Shown here in pieces: positions 1 through 5,942 of a stretch of DNA of 8,901 bases. Under the pieces are notes generated by a model that saw only the letters and a list, made by a program, of their open reading frames with translations, was not told the origin of the DNA and did not search any database. Within the stretch, counting starts at the first letter, position 1. Every line of letters starts with the position of its first letter. A program made the translations under genes and the position numbers. The DNA comes from Cryomorphaceae bacterium. Its GTDB lineage: Bacteria; Bacteroidota; Bacteroidia; Flavobacteriales_D; Crocinitomicaceae. The stretch spans positions 1 to 8,901 of the forward strand of contig JAIXRD010000321.1 in assembly GCA_027485365.1 (NCBI GenBank). Direction: 5' to 3'.

Positions 1-322
1 CAGATAAAAACAAAGGAGCTAAATACGTGATCCCAAGAATTCCAAAAGTCTGTTTGATTTTAACAACCCACTTATTGGCCCGGGTAAATTTCTTCTTTGG
101 TTTGAACGTACCTTTTAACACCTTTTGCGCTCTGCGTTTGTTTTGAAACTCAATCACCTTTTCACTGGCAAAATAAAAAATAATCGCACTGAAATAACCT
201 CCAAGGGCGGAGGCAACCGTCACCTCCCAAATTGGCGCTCCGAGTTTAGCACCTGGAATACCTGAAAATAAAAACTTGAATGTAGCAAGCACAAAGGTGC
301 TCCAGAGGATGTGCCAATCCAT
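1..322 (-). CDS. Membrane protein of unknown function (N-terminal 107 codons; C-terminus beyond the left edge)
   Basis: An open frame begins with ATG at 322-320 and stays open to the window edge. The product starts MDWHILWSTFVLATF. It has a hydrophobic stretch at about residues 5-22 and a second at about 33-52 (SALGGYFSAIIFYFAS). A very basic segment follows at about 60-90, rich in Lys and Arg (KPKKKF, WVVKIK), and a further hydrophobic start (FGILGITYLAPLFLS) lies at the cut end. This is the pattern of a small multi-pass inner-membrane protein with a positively charged cytoplasmic loop. The start lies 1 bp after the upp stop (taacatg), and a GGAG-like sequence sits inside the end of upp, so translation is probably coupled to upp. 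I do not recognise the family with certainty. The C-terminus is missing, so no function is assigned. Confidence 0.75.
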   Translation of the reverse strand, partial: MDWHILWSTFVLATFKFLFSGIPGAKLGAPIWEVTVASALGGYFSAIIFYFASEKVIEFQNKRRAQKVLKGTFKPKKKFTRANKWVVKIKQTFGILGITYLAPLFLS

Positions 323-323
323 G

Positions 324-971
324 TTATACTTTTTCTCCGAATGCGAGGTCACCCGCATCTCCAAGTCCAGGAACAATATATGATTGTGCAGTTAATTCTT
401 TATCAATTACAGCTACAAATATTTCAGTGTTTCCAGGAAAATGCTTTGTCACACGCTCAATAGCTTCTTTTGTTGCAATGGCCGCCGCAATGATTATTTT
501 TTTAGGAATCCCCTTTTCTTTTAGGGCGTCAAACACCGTATTCATTGAATTACCCGAAGCCAACATAGGATCAGAAATAATCCAAATCCGATTATCTAAT
601 ACTGGTGCAGCAAGGTATTCCACATAAATTTCAAACTCCTCAGGTGTGGTATGTTTGCGATACGCTGAAACATAGGCACTTTCTGCACGATCAAAGTAGC
701 GAAGAAAGCCGCTATGCATGGCTAATCCTGCACGAAGTATTGTAATTAAAACGGGTTGCTCATCTAACACTTTACTAGGCGCTACACCCAAGGGTGTTTC
801 CACGTCAACCGATTTATATTTTAGTTTTTTTGAAATTTCGTATGCCATAATTTCTGCAATACGCTCCATATTGGCTCTAAAACGCATGGGGTCTTTCTGA
901 ATTTGTACGTCGCGTAATTCTGCTAAATAATTGCCAATGATAGAATCTGAATCTGATAAATTATGGACCAT
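324..971 (-). CDS. upp: Uracil phosphoribosyltransferase
   Basis: This cytosolic pyrimidine-salvage enzyme converts uracil and PRPP to UMP and pyrophosphate. The 215-residue product has the usual family length (about 208-216). ILRAGLAM (78-85) is the conserved PRTase segment. DPMLASGNS (134-142) is the PRPP-binding loop, in a variant of the common DPMLATGGS. YIVPGLGDAGD (198-208), followed by LAFG, is the C-terminal uracil-binding signature. The start MVHNLSDSDS matches the N-terminus expected for the family, and no Shine-Dalgarno sequence precedes it. It lies 54 bp downstream of dctA on the same strand and 1 bp upstream of a membrane protein gene, so the three may be cotranscribed. A TACCTTCG sequence at 992-985 resembles a -7 box but has no correctly spaced TTG, so an own promoter is uncertain. 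All catalytic motifs look intact. Confidence 0.97.
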   Translation of the reverse strand: MVHNLSDSDSIIGNYLAELRDVQIQKDPMRFRANMERIAEIMAYEISKKLKYKSVDVETPLGVAPSKVLDEQPVLITILRAGLAMHSGFLRYFDRAESAYVSAYRKHTTPEEFEIYVEYLAAPVLDNRIWIISDPMLASGNSMNTVFDALKEKGIPKKIIIAAAIATKEAIERVTKHFPGNTEIFVAVIDKELTAQSYIVPGLGDAGDLAFGEKV

Positions 972-1025
972 GTTTGAATTTTTACGAAGGTATCAAATTA
1001 AAAGGCAAAGGTCTGTTAAAATTTG

Positions 1026-2303
1026 CTATCCGAGTTCTTTTTTTAGTGTCGCCTCGTCCAGCTGTTTATCCCAACGTGCAACGACAATAGTTGCTACGGC
1101 ATTCCCAATAAAATTAGTCAACGCGCGGCATTCTGACATAAATTTATCAACGCCTAAAATCAAGGCAATTCCTTGTACTGGAAAACCTTTCACAACTGCT
1201 AGCGTAGCTGCCAAGGTAATAAATCCTGCACCGGTTACTCCTGCTGAACCTTTGGAGCTGAGCATTGCAATCAATAAAATGAGAATTTGTTGGTTGAGTG
1301 AAAGTGGGAAGTTACAGGCTTGAGCAATGAATAGCGCAGCTAAAGTCATATAAATATTTGTACCATCAAGATTAAAGGAATAACCGGTTGGCACAACCAA
1401 ACCAACAACCTGCTTTGTACATCCTAACTTTTCTAGTTTACGCATCAAATTCGGTAAAGCTGATTCAGAGGAACTGGTTGCTAGTACTAAGAAAAGCTCA
1501 TCCTTTATGTACCTCAACAATTTAAAAATGGAAAATTTATTATACCAAGCAACTAACCCAAGAATGACAACAATAAAAAGAAATGCGGTAACATAAAATG
1601 TAGCTACTAAACCGATTAAGTTCCACAATACGGCTAATCCATATTTACCAACCGTAAAAGCCATCGCACCAAAAGCACCAATTGGGGCTAATTTCATAAG
1701 AATCTCAACAATTTTAAAAATTGGGTGCGCTAAACCATGTAAAAAATCGATTACCGGCTTACTCTTTTCTTGTGTCATCGAGAGCCCAATGCCGAACATA
1801 ATGGAAACAAACAAAACTTGAAGAATGCTGTCCCCAGTGAGTGAACTGAGCAAGGAAGTTGGAATGATTCCAAGAATAAAAGAAGTTAAGGAATGTTCCT
1901 TTGATGCATCCACATAATCTTTGATTGACTTTGGATCCAAGGAACTCGGGTCGATGTTCATGCCATGCCCAGGTTGAACCAAATTAGCAATTACCATTCC
2001 GATGACTAGCGCCAAGGTAGAAAATGTCAGGAAATATAGCATGGCCTTACCCGTGACTCTACCCACCGTACTTAGGTTATTCATAGAGGCAAGCCCCGTA
2101 GAAACAGTAACAAAAATTACAGGCGCAATGATCATTTTTACCAGCGCAATGAATCCATCACCCAGGATTTTTAGCCCCTTTGACTGATCAGGCCAATAAT
2201 GTCCCAGGACTATTCCAATGAGGATTGCAAAAATCACCTGCACATACAGCAAGCGATACCAAGGTTTTTTTTCAGCAACAGTTACCGATTCATTAATTTC
2301 CAT
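1026..2303 (-). CDS. dctA: C4-dicarboxylate/H+(Na+) symporter of the DAACS family
   Basis: This inner-membrane secondary transporter belongs to the dicarboxylate/amino acid:cation symporter family. In DctA members it imports succinate, fumarate, malate or related acids with cations. The 425-residue product is collinear with E. coli DctA (about 428 aa) as I remember it. APIGAFGAMAFTVGKYG is at 206-222. The serine-rich hairpin TSSSESALP begins at 276. GYSFNLDGT (307-315) is the unwound transmembrane-7 motif. SSKGSAGVTGAGF (349-361) is the second hairpin. DKFMSECRALTNFIGN (386-401) is the substrate-binding transmembrane 8. In this family the arginine in that last motif (R393) favours dicarboxylates or acidic substrates. 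It is divergent from the MFS gene across 103 bp, and upp follows 54 bp downstream. No Shine-Dalgarno sequence or convincing promoter was seen upstream. A glutamate/aspartate specificity cannot be excluded from sequence alone. Confidence 0.93.
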   Translation of the reverse strand: MEINESVTVAEKKPWYRLLYVQVIFAILIGIVLGHYWPDQSKGLKILGDGFIALVKMIIAPVIFVTVSTGLASMNNLSTVGRVTGKAMLYFLTFSTLALVIGMVIANLVQPGHGMNIDPSSLDPKSIKDYVDASKEHSLTSFILGIIPTSLLSSLTGDSILQVLFVSIMFGIGLSMTQEKSKPVIDFLHGLAHPIFKIVEILMKLAPIGAFGAMAFTVGKYGLAVLWNLIGLVATFYVTAFLFIVVILGLVAWYNKFSIFKLLRYIKDELFLVLATSSSESALPNLMRKLEKLGCTKQVVGLVVPTGYSFNLDGTNIYMTLAALFIAQACNFPLSLNQQILILLIAMLSSKGSAGVTGAGFITLAATLAVVKGFPVQGIALILGVDKFMSECRALTNFIGNAVATIVVARWDKQLDEATLKKELG

Positions 2304-2394
2304 AGGGTTAACTTGAATTAATACAAAGAAACAAATCTTTCTGAAATAGCGACCGCAATTTGAGTGCCTTATAATAGCTAGTAAAAAATATTAT

Positions 2395-2402
2395 TACCTT
2401 GG
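2395..2402 (+). promoter_or_regulatory. Possible -7 box of the MFS gene (TACCTTGG)
   Basis: TACCTTGG matches seven of the eight positions in the pattern of the Bacteroidota -7 element TAnnTTTG. No TTG lies 17-23 bp upstream. The box ends 4 bp before the ATG at 2407, so a transcript started from it would be leaderless or nearly so. The spacer also holds an AT-rich inverted repeat, ATAATA at 2371-2376 and TATTAT at 2389-2394, which could be an operator but is weak. Confidence 0.3.
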
Positions 2403-2406
2403 GCGC

Positions 2407-3693
2407 ATGGAAAATCAAGCCTTAAATCGAAAATCCTTACTCCTTATCATTGTTGCATCCCTTGGTTATTTTGTAGACATCTATGATTTAGTACTTTTTG
2501 GGGTTGTAAAAGCAGAGAGTTTACTTAGTATCATGCCAAATGCTAGCGATCTCGTTCGAGCAGCCACTGGAAAAATGCTCTTCAACTATCAGATGATTGG
2601 AATGTTCATCGGAGGTCTTTTATGGGGTGTACTCGGAGATAAAAAAGGAAGAGTAAAGGTGCTTTTTGGGTCCATCCTATTGTATTCCATGGCAAATATT
2701 GCAAATGCCTTTGTAACGGATATTACGAGTTACTCCATCATCCGAATTATTGCTGGGATTGGGTTAGCGGGTGAGTTAGGTGCCGGAATCACCCTTGTTT
2801 CTGAACTAATGCCAAAAGAAAAGCGTGGATATGGGACAATGATAATTGTTTGCTTTGGAGCACTTGGCGCCGTGTTTGCCACCTTAATCGGAGCCAAAGG
2901 AGAAGCGGTTGGAGGTATATTAACCATGCTCACGGGTGTTAAATTTCTAAATTGGCAAATTGCCTACTTGGTTGGAGGGATGCTGGGTTTATTGCTACTC
3001 ATTATTAGAATGGGAAGTTTGGAATCAACCATGTTTCATGAAATGCATGAAGAAGGAGTGACCAGAGGAAATCTAAAATTAATATTCGGAAATCGAAAAA
3101 ATCTCATTAAATATATCCAATGCATTTCTGTTGGAATTCCTATTTGGTTTGTTATTGGGTTGCTAATCATGAATTCTAAGGATGATTTCGGTCCTTTACT
3201 TGGCTTAAAAACCATCAATAACGGACTGGCAGTCATGTACGCATACATTGGACTATCCGTTGGAGACTTGGTTGCCGGACTTCTAAGCCAGTGGTTAAAA
3301 AGTCGTAGGAAAGTGGTGATGATTTTTTTACTAATGACCCTAATGGTTACCAGTAGCTTTTTATTCGGTTCAAAAACCCTCAGTGAAGAAACGTATTACT
3401 TGTATTGTTTTTTACTTGGGGCATCAACTGGTTATTGGGCGATTTTCGTAACTATAGCGGCCGAACAGTTTGGAACAAACATTCGATCTACGGCTGCCAA
3501 TACGGTCCCTAATTTCGTACGAGGAAGTGTGTTTTTAATTGTTTCACTCTTTGTTATATTCACGAACTGTTTAAGTGTTGGAATGTCCGCATTATTCGTA
3601 GGGTTATTGAGTGTCTCCAGTGCTTTTTGGGGAATCTATCATTTAAAAGAAACCTTTTCCAAAGATTTAAATTACCACGAAGAGTTTATTTGA
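2407..3693 (+). CDS. Major facilitator superfamily transporter
   Basis: This 428-residue multi-pass inner-membrane transporter has the length and layout of a 12-helix MFS protein. Helix 1 contains GYFVDIYDLVLFGVV (20-34), with the acidic residues typical of proton-coupled metabolite symporters. The loop 2-3 signature (motif A) is GGLLWGVLGDKKGRVKVL (69-86). RIIAGIGLAGELGAGITL (113-130), followed by a Pro-Lys-Glu-Lys-Arg loop, matches the helix 4-5 region of the sugar/organic-acid MFS branch. A second-half loop, SQWLKSRRKV (residues about 290-300), mirrors motif A. The substrate cannot be read from sequence. Divergence from dctA makes an organic acid or similar small metabolite plausible, as inference only. 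The start is the only ATG that keeps helix 1 complete. The stop codon is overlapped by the tRNA-Leu promoter, and no separate terminator was seen. Confidence 0.9.
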   Translation: MENQALNRKSLLLIIVASLGYFVDIYDLVLFGVVKAESLLSIMPNASDLVRAATGKMLFNYQMIGMFIGGLLWGVLGDKKGRVKVLFGSILLYSMANIANAFVTDITSYSIIRIIAGIGLAGELGAGITLVSELMPKEKRGYGTMIIVCFGALGAVFATLIGAKGEAVGGILTMLTGVKFLNWQIAYLVGGMLGLLLLIIRMGSLESTMFHEMHEEGVTRGNLKLIFGNRKNLIKYIQCISVGIPIWFVIGLLIMNSKDDFGPLLGLKTINNGLAVMYAYIGLSVGDLVAGLLSQWLKSRRKVVMIFLLMTLMVTSSFLFGSKTLSEETYYLYCFLLGASTGYWAIFVTIAAEQFGTNIRSTAANTVPNFVRGSVFLIVSLFVIFTNCLSVGMSALFVGLLSVSSAFWGIYHLKETFSKDLNYHEEFI

Positions 3694-3720
3694 CAAATTA
3701 ACCCGCTTCTTGTATCTTTG
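3690..3720 (+). promoter_or_regulatory. Promoter of tRNA-Leu (TTG-N20-TATCTTTG)
   Basis: TTG (in TTGACA) at 3690-3692 and TATCTTTG at 3713-3720 are separated by 20 bp. This is an exact fit to the flavobacterial consensus TTG-N(17-23)-TAnnTTTG. The predicted transcription start falls a few bases before the mature tRNA 5' end at 3731. The -33 element overlaps the TGA stop codon of the MFS gene at 3691-3693. Confidence 0.82.
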
Positions 3721-3730
3721 CTCTCGAAAT

Positions 3731-3812
3731 GCCCACGTGGTGAAATTGGTAGACATGCCATCTTGAGGGGGTGGTGCCAATAGGCGTGCTGGTTCGAATC
3801 CAGTCGTGGGCA
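3731..3812 (+). tRNA. tRNA-Leu, anticodon GAG
   Basis: This is a complete class II tRNA. The acceptor stem GCCCACG (3731-3737) pairs perfectly with CGTGGGC (3805-3811), with discriminator A at 3812. The D-arm sequence is of the leucine type (GTGAAATTGGTAGACA). The anticodon stem CCATC/GGTGG encloses the loop TTGAGGG, giving anticodon GAG, which reads CUC and CUU. The long variable arm folds GCC-AATA-GGC, and the T arm is CTGG-TTCGAAT-CCAG. A CCA end is not encoded at the normal place: ACCCA follows the acceptor stem, so the tRNA depends on CCA addition. It has its own promoter and its own terminator and is monocistronic. Confidence 0.96.
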
Positions 3813-3818
3813 CCCATC

Positions 3819-3847
3819 AAAAGTCTGTTAATTCAGACTTTTTTTTT
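3819..3847 (+). terminator. Intrinsic terminator of tRNA-Leu
   Basis: AAAAGTCTG (3819-3827), loop TTAATT, then CAGACTTTT (3834-3842), running into nine consecutive T residues (3839-3847). The 9-bp stem plus U-tract begins 6 bp after the tRNA discriminator base. Confidence 0.92.
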
Positions 3848-3894
3848 GCGGCAACGATGAAAGCTTGCTTTTAAGCGTTAGCGTAAAAAAAAAG

Positions 3895-3918
3895 GATGTG
3901 CGACATGAGGAGCTAGAC
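3895..3918 (+). repeat. 24-bp direct repeat, copy 1
   Basis: The unit runs GATGTGCGACATGAGG followed by AGCTAGAC. It is identical to the copy at 3983-4006, 88 bp downstream. It contains a mini-hairpin (ATGT-GCG-ACAT), and an A-rich run (TAAAAAAAAA) lies just upstream. It sits in the 205-bp gene-free spacer 3848-4052. That spacer also holds a short AAAGC-TT-GCTTT inverted repeat at 3860-3871 and no plausible coding frame. Function unknown. Confidence 0.9.
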
Positions 3919-3982
3919 TTTTGATGGTATAGCGAAAAAACCTTTTTGGTTCACGAAGTAATCCGGTAGTAATAAAAAGCAT

Positions 3983-4006
3983 GATGTGCGACATGAGGAG
4001 CTAGAC
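3983..4006 (+). repeat. 24-bp direct repeat, copy 2
   Basis: This is an exact second copy of the 3895-3918 unit, again preceded by an A-rich run (TAATAAAAA). Similarity to copy 1 stops abruptly after AGAC: copy 1 continues TTTTGATGG and copy 2 continues ATTGTTAAC. The repeat ends 46 bp before the ATG of the outer-membrane protein gene and so lies in its upstream region. Confidence 0.9.
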
Positions 4007-4040
4007 ATTGTTAACACTTTTAGAATCTCCGTCCTTTCTT

Positions 4041-4048
4041 TACCTTTG
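4041..4048 (+). promoter_or_regulatory. Candidate -7 box TACCTTTG of the outer-membrane protein gene
   Basis: TACCTTTG is a perfect match to TAnnTTTG. It ends 4 bp before the ATG at 4053, the same distance as the weaker box before the MFS gene. No TTG is found 17-23 bp upstream; the nearest, at 4008-4010, is 30 bp away. If used, the mRNA would start at or next to the start codon. Confidence 0.45.
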
Positions 4049-4052
4049 TTAC

Positions 4053-4931
4053 ATGTTGAAACTGGTCATACTTTTTCTACTTAGTTGTTTTGCGGTGGTT
4101 TCCCATGCGCAACGGATTAAATGGGAGAACTTTAATAATCGGGCCAATTGGCGCGCTAATCGCTTAGAAATTCAAGCGGGATTTTGTGCCACACAATTTA
4201 CAGGAGATTTAGGTGGAGGTTCGGGTCAGGGCATTGACTACTCTATGAAAGACATGGATAAAGAGGCCTTGGGTAAAGGTGCTCAAGTAGCATTTAAGTT
4301 TCGATTTAATCGATATCTCGCCACAAAATCAGAGTTTAGTTATTTTCAAGTTAAGGGAAGTGATGCGTTTTCGGAAAATGCTAAACGTAGGGCTAGGAAT
4401 CTAAGTTTTGAAAGTTATAATTTCGAATTCAGTCAACGCCTTGAGTTTATATTCCTAGCGCAGGAATTCAATGGTAAATTCTATAACCTTACGTCGAGGG
4501 CAAGACATAAAGGGTCAAATTTTCAGCTTTACACCTTTAGCGGTCTTGGGTTTGCGACATTCAACCCCAAGGCGAATTATAATGGCACCTTAATCGAACT
4601 TCGTCCATTAAAAACAGAGGGACAAGCCACGCCCTACGGTAATGCAACTGTAATTATGCCGCTTGGTTTCGGAATGCGCTTGGGACTAACTAAACAAATT
4701 CGCATTGGATTTGAAGCCACTTGTTTTAAAACCTTTACGGACTATATGGATGATGTATCTACTTTTTATCCGGAAGCTGGTGTATTAACTGACCCTGCCG
4801 CGGTATACCTATCTAATCCGAACCTTACACCTGAACTGTTTTTGCCGGGTAGTCGTAGGGGAGATTTAAATCAAAAAGACACGTATTACAGGCTTAGTGC
4901 TTCGTTAATTTTCAACTTAAAGAACCGGTAA
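4053..4931 (+). CDS. Outer-membrane beta-barrel protein (DUF6089-like), exported
   Basis: The 292-residue product begins with a clear Sec signal peptide, MLKLVILFLLSCFAVVSHAQ, with likely cleavage at the Ala-Gln around residues 19-20. I chose ATG 4053 because a TTG start at 4008 would put 15 non-signal residues in front of it and lies within the predicted promoter region. The mature part reads like a Bacteroidota barrel. LEIQAGFCATQFTGDLGG (38-55) is the usual first strand with its GDLGG turn. The middle has alternating aromatic and polar strands. TFTDYMDDVST (227-237) is a motif I associate with the DUF6089 outer-membrane family. The chain ends in an amphipathic strand, YYRLSASLIFNL. A structural or porin-like role in the outer membrane is inferred; no substrate can be named. 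Its last 20 bp overlap the 3' end of the convergent deaminase gene. Confidence 0.8.
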   Translation: MLKLVILFLLSCFAVVSHAQRIKWENFNNRANWRANRLEIQAGFCATQFTGDLGGGSGQGIDYSMKDMDKEALGKGAQVAFKFRFNRYLATKSEFSYFQVKGSDAFSENAKRRARNLSFESYNFEFSQRLEFIFLAQEFNGKFYNLTSRARHKGSNFQLYTFSGLGFATFNPKANYNGTLIELRPLKTEGQATPYGNATVIMPLGFGMRLGLTKQIRIGFEATCFKTFTDYMDDVSTFYPEAGVLTDPAAVYLSNPNLTPELFLPGSRRGDLNQKDTYYRLSASLIFNLKNR

Positions 4932-5910
4932 AAGGCTCAAATCCTTCATGTAATTTAACACGAAGGATTTCTTTTTCCTTATCAGAGATAAATGCCGCTT
5001 GAAGTGCTTGCTCATTTACATATAACATGTCATTAATATCCCAACCTTTCGTTTCTTTAAGCCAGCGATATTCATCAGCTAAAGTCACATTAGAAATTGC
5101 TCTACCGTCGGTGTTAATACCAAAAGACATGCGATTCAACAATAAATTATTTACTGGGTAAGTTGATTCTGGTGGGTAAACTCGTGTAATATGGTTACTT
5201 GTTGGACAAATTTCTAAGTGGATATTATCTTGTTTCAGCGTTTCAAGCAAGGCGGTATCTTCTACACTTCGTATTCCATGTCCTATACGTTTTGCACGCA
5301 ACAAGGACAAGGTTTCAATCACCGATTCTGCGCCTCTTGCTTCTCCAGCATGGGCTGTACAAGAGATGCCGTGGGCATTAACTTTCTTAAAAGCCGCTTG
5401 ATGGTTTTCTAATCCAAATCCTGCCTCATCAGCCGCCAAGTCTAATCCAACTACTCCTTTTTCTGCATACTTAATGACTAAATCTGCCGTGAGGTCACTT
5501 TGTTCTTTTGTAAAATGTCTTAAAGTACAAAGGATTAGATTGACTTTAACCGGTCCCGCATAGGACTGTACAGCCTCTAAGGTAGCTTCGACAACCTCCT
5601 CGGGTGTTAATCCTTTAGTTAAATGTTGTAAGGGTGCAAACCGTAACTCTGCATAAATCACGTGATCAGATTCCAATTGATGAATAACATCTAAGGTTGC
5701 ATCAACCAGTTGTTCTTTCGTTTGCATTAATAAAATTGCTGCTTGAGCGCACGCCAAATAATCGTTAAGTGAACAACAATTCACAGGCGTATTATAAACC
5801 GCTTGATACTCGGATAGGCTGATGCCAGGAACATACTTCGATACAAACTGAAAACTCAAGGAGCAATCAATATGCAGGTGCAATTCTATTTTAGGAAAGG
5901 TATAAGACAT
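4912..5910 (-). CDS. add: Adenosine deaminase
   Basis: This zinc amidohydrolase is expected to deaminate adenosine or deoxyadenosine to inosine in purine salvage. At 332 residues it is close to bacterial family length. Zinc ligands are H11 and H13 (ELHLHID), H187 (HAGE, 187-190) and D268 (NTD). E190 is the catalytic glutamate and H211 (RIGHG) the catalytic histidine. AELRFAP (87-93) and CPTSN (235-239) are further family motifs. Three substrate-contact positions differ from the mammalian enzyme: the usual LDG is IDC (C16), DLAGDE is DLAADE (A160), and the Asp after the zinc Asp is Gly (TDG, G269). These may be normal for a bacterial subfamily or may tune specificity. The start is fixed because the HxH motif lies only 10 residues in. 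The ATG directly abuts a terminator T-tract, so how the gene is transcribed is unclear. Confidence 0.9.
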   Translation of the reverse strand: MSYTFPKIELHLHIDCSLSFQFVSKYVPGISLSEYQAVYNTPVNCCSLNDYLACAQAAILLMQTKEQLVDATLDVIHQLESDHVIYAELRFAPLQHLTKGLTPEEVVEATLEAVQSYAGPVKVNLILCTLRHFTKEQSDLTADLVIKYAEKGVVGLDLAADEAGFGLENHQAAFKKVNAHGISCTAHAGEARGAESVIETLSLLRAKRIGHGIRSVEDTALLETLKQDNIHLEICPTSNHITRVYPPESTYPVNNLLLNRMSFGINTDGRAISNVTLADEYRWLKETKGWDINDMLYVNEQALQAAFISDKEKEILRVKLHEGFEPFTGSLS

Positions 5911-5933
5911 AAAAAATCCCGCTCTCGCGGGAT
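5911..5933 (-). terminator. Intrinsic terminator of the small secreted protein gene
   Basis: On the minus strand, ATCCCGC (5933-5927), loop GAGA, GCGGGAT (5922-5916) forms a perfect 7-bp GC-rich hairpin followed by six T residues (5916-5911). It lies 9 bp after the stop of the 5943-6308 gene and immediately before the deaminase ATG (5910-5908), so it also forms the deaminase 5' flank. Confidence 0.88.
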
Positions 5934-5942
5934 AAAATTTAG

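Larger units (their letters stand above)
3814..3927 (+). repeat. 13-bp inverted repeat linking the tRNA terminator to the downstream repeat
   Basis: CCATCAAAAGTCT at 3814-3826 is the exact reverse complement of AGACTTTTGATGG at 3915-3927, with 88 nt between the arms. The left arm contains the ascending side of the terminator stem, so in a read-through RNA the two pairings would compete. The right arm starts inside the last four bases of the first 24-bp direct repeat. Confidence 0.75.

Noticed and set aside
427..627. Plus-strand open frames inside upp, and similar ones inside dctA, the MFS gene, the deaminase and the RCC1 gene
   Set aside because: These are antisense shadows of well-identified genes, with no independent start signals or recognisable domains.
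3731..3812. tRNA-Leu as an attachment site of an integrated element
   Set aside because: No integrase or duplicated tRNA 3' end is visible. The downstream repeats do not repeat any part of the mature tRNA.
3895..4006. CRISPR array
   Set aside because: Only two repeat units, with a 64-bp interval containing its own repeat-like sequence, and no cas genes in the window.
4008..4052. A TTG start at 4008 extending the outer-membrane protein by 15 residues
   Set aside because: The extension would bury the signal peptide, which begins cleanly at ATG 4053, and it runs through a perfect TAnnTTTG box.
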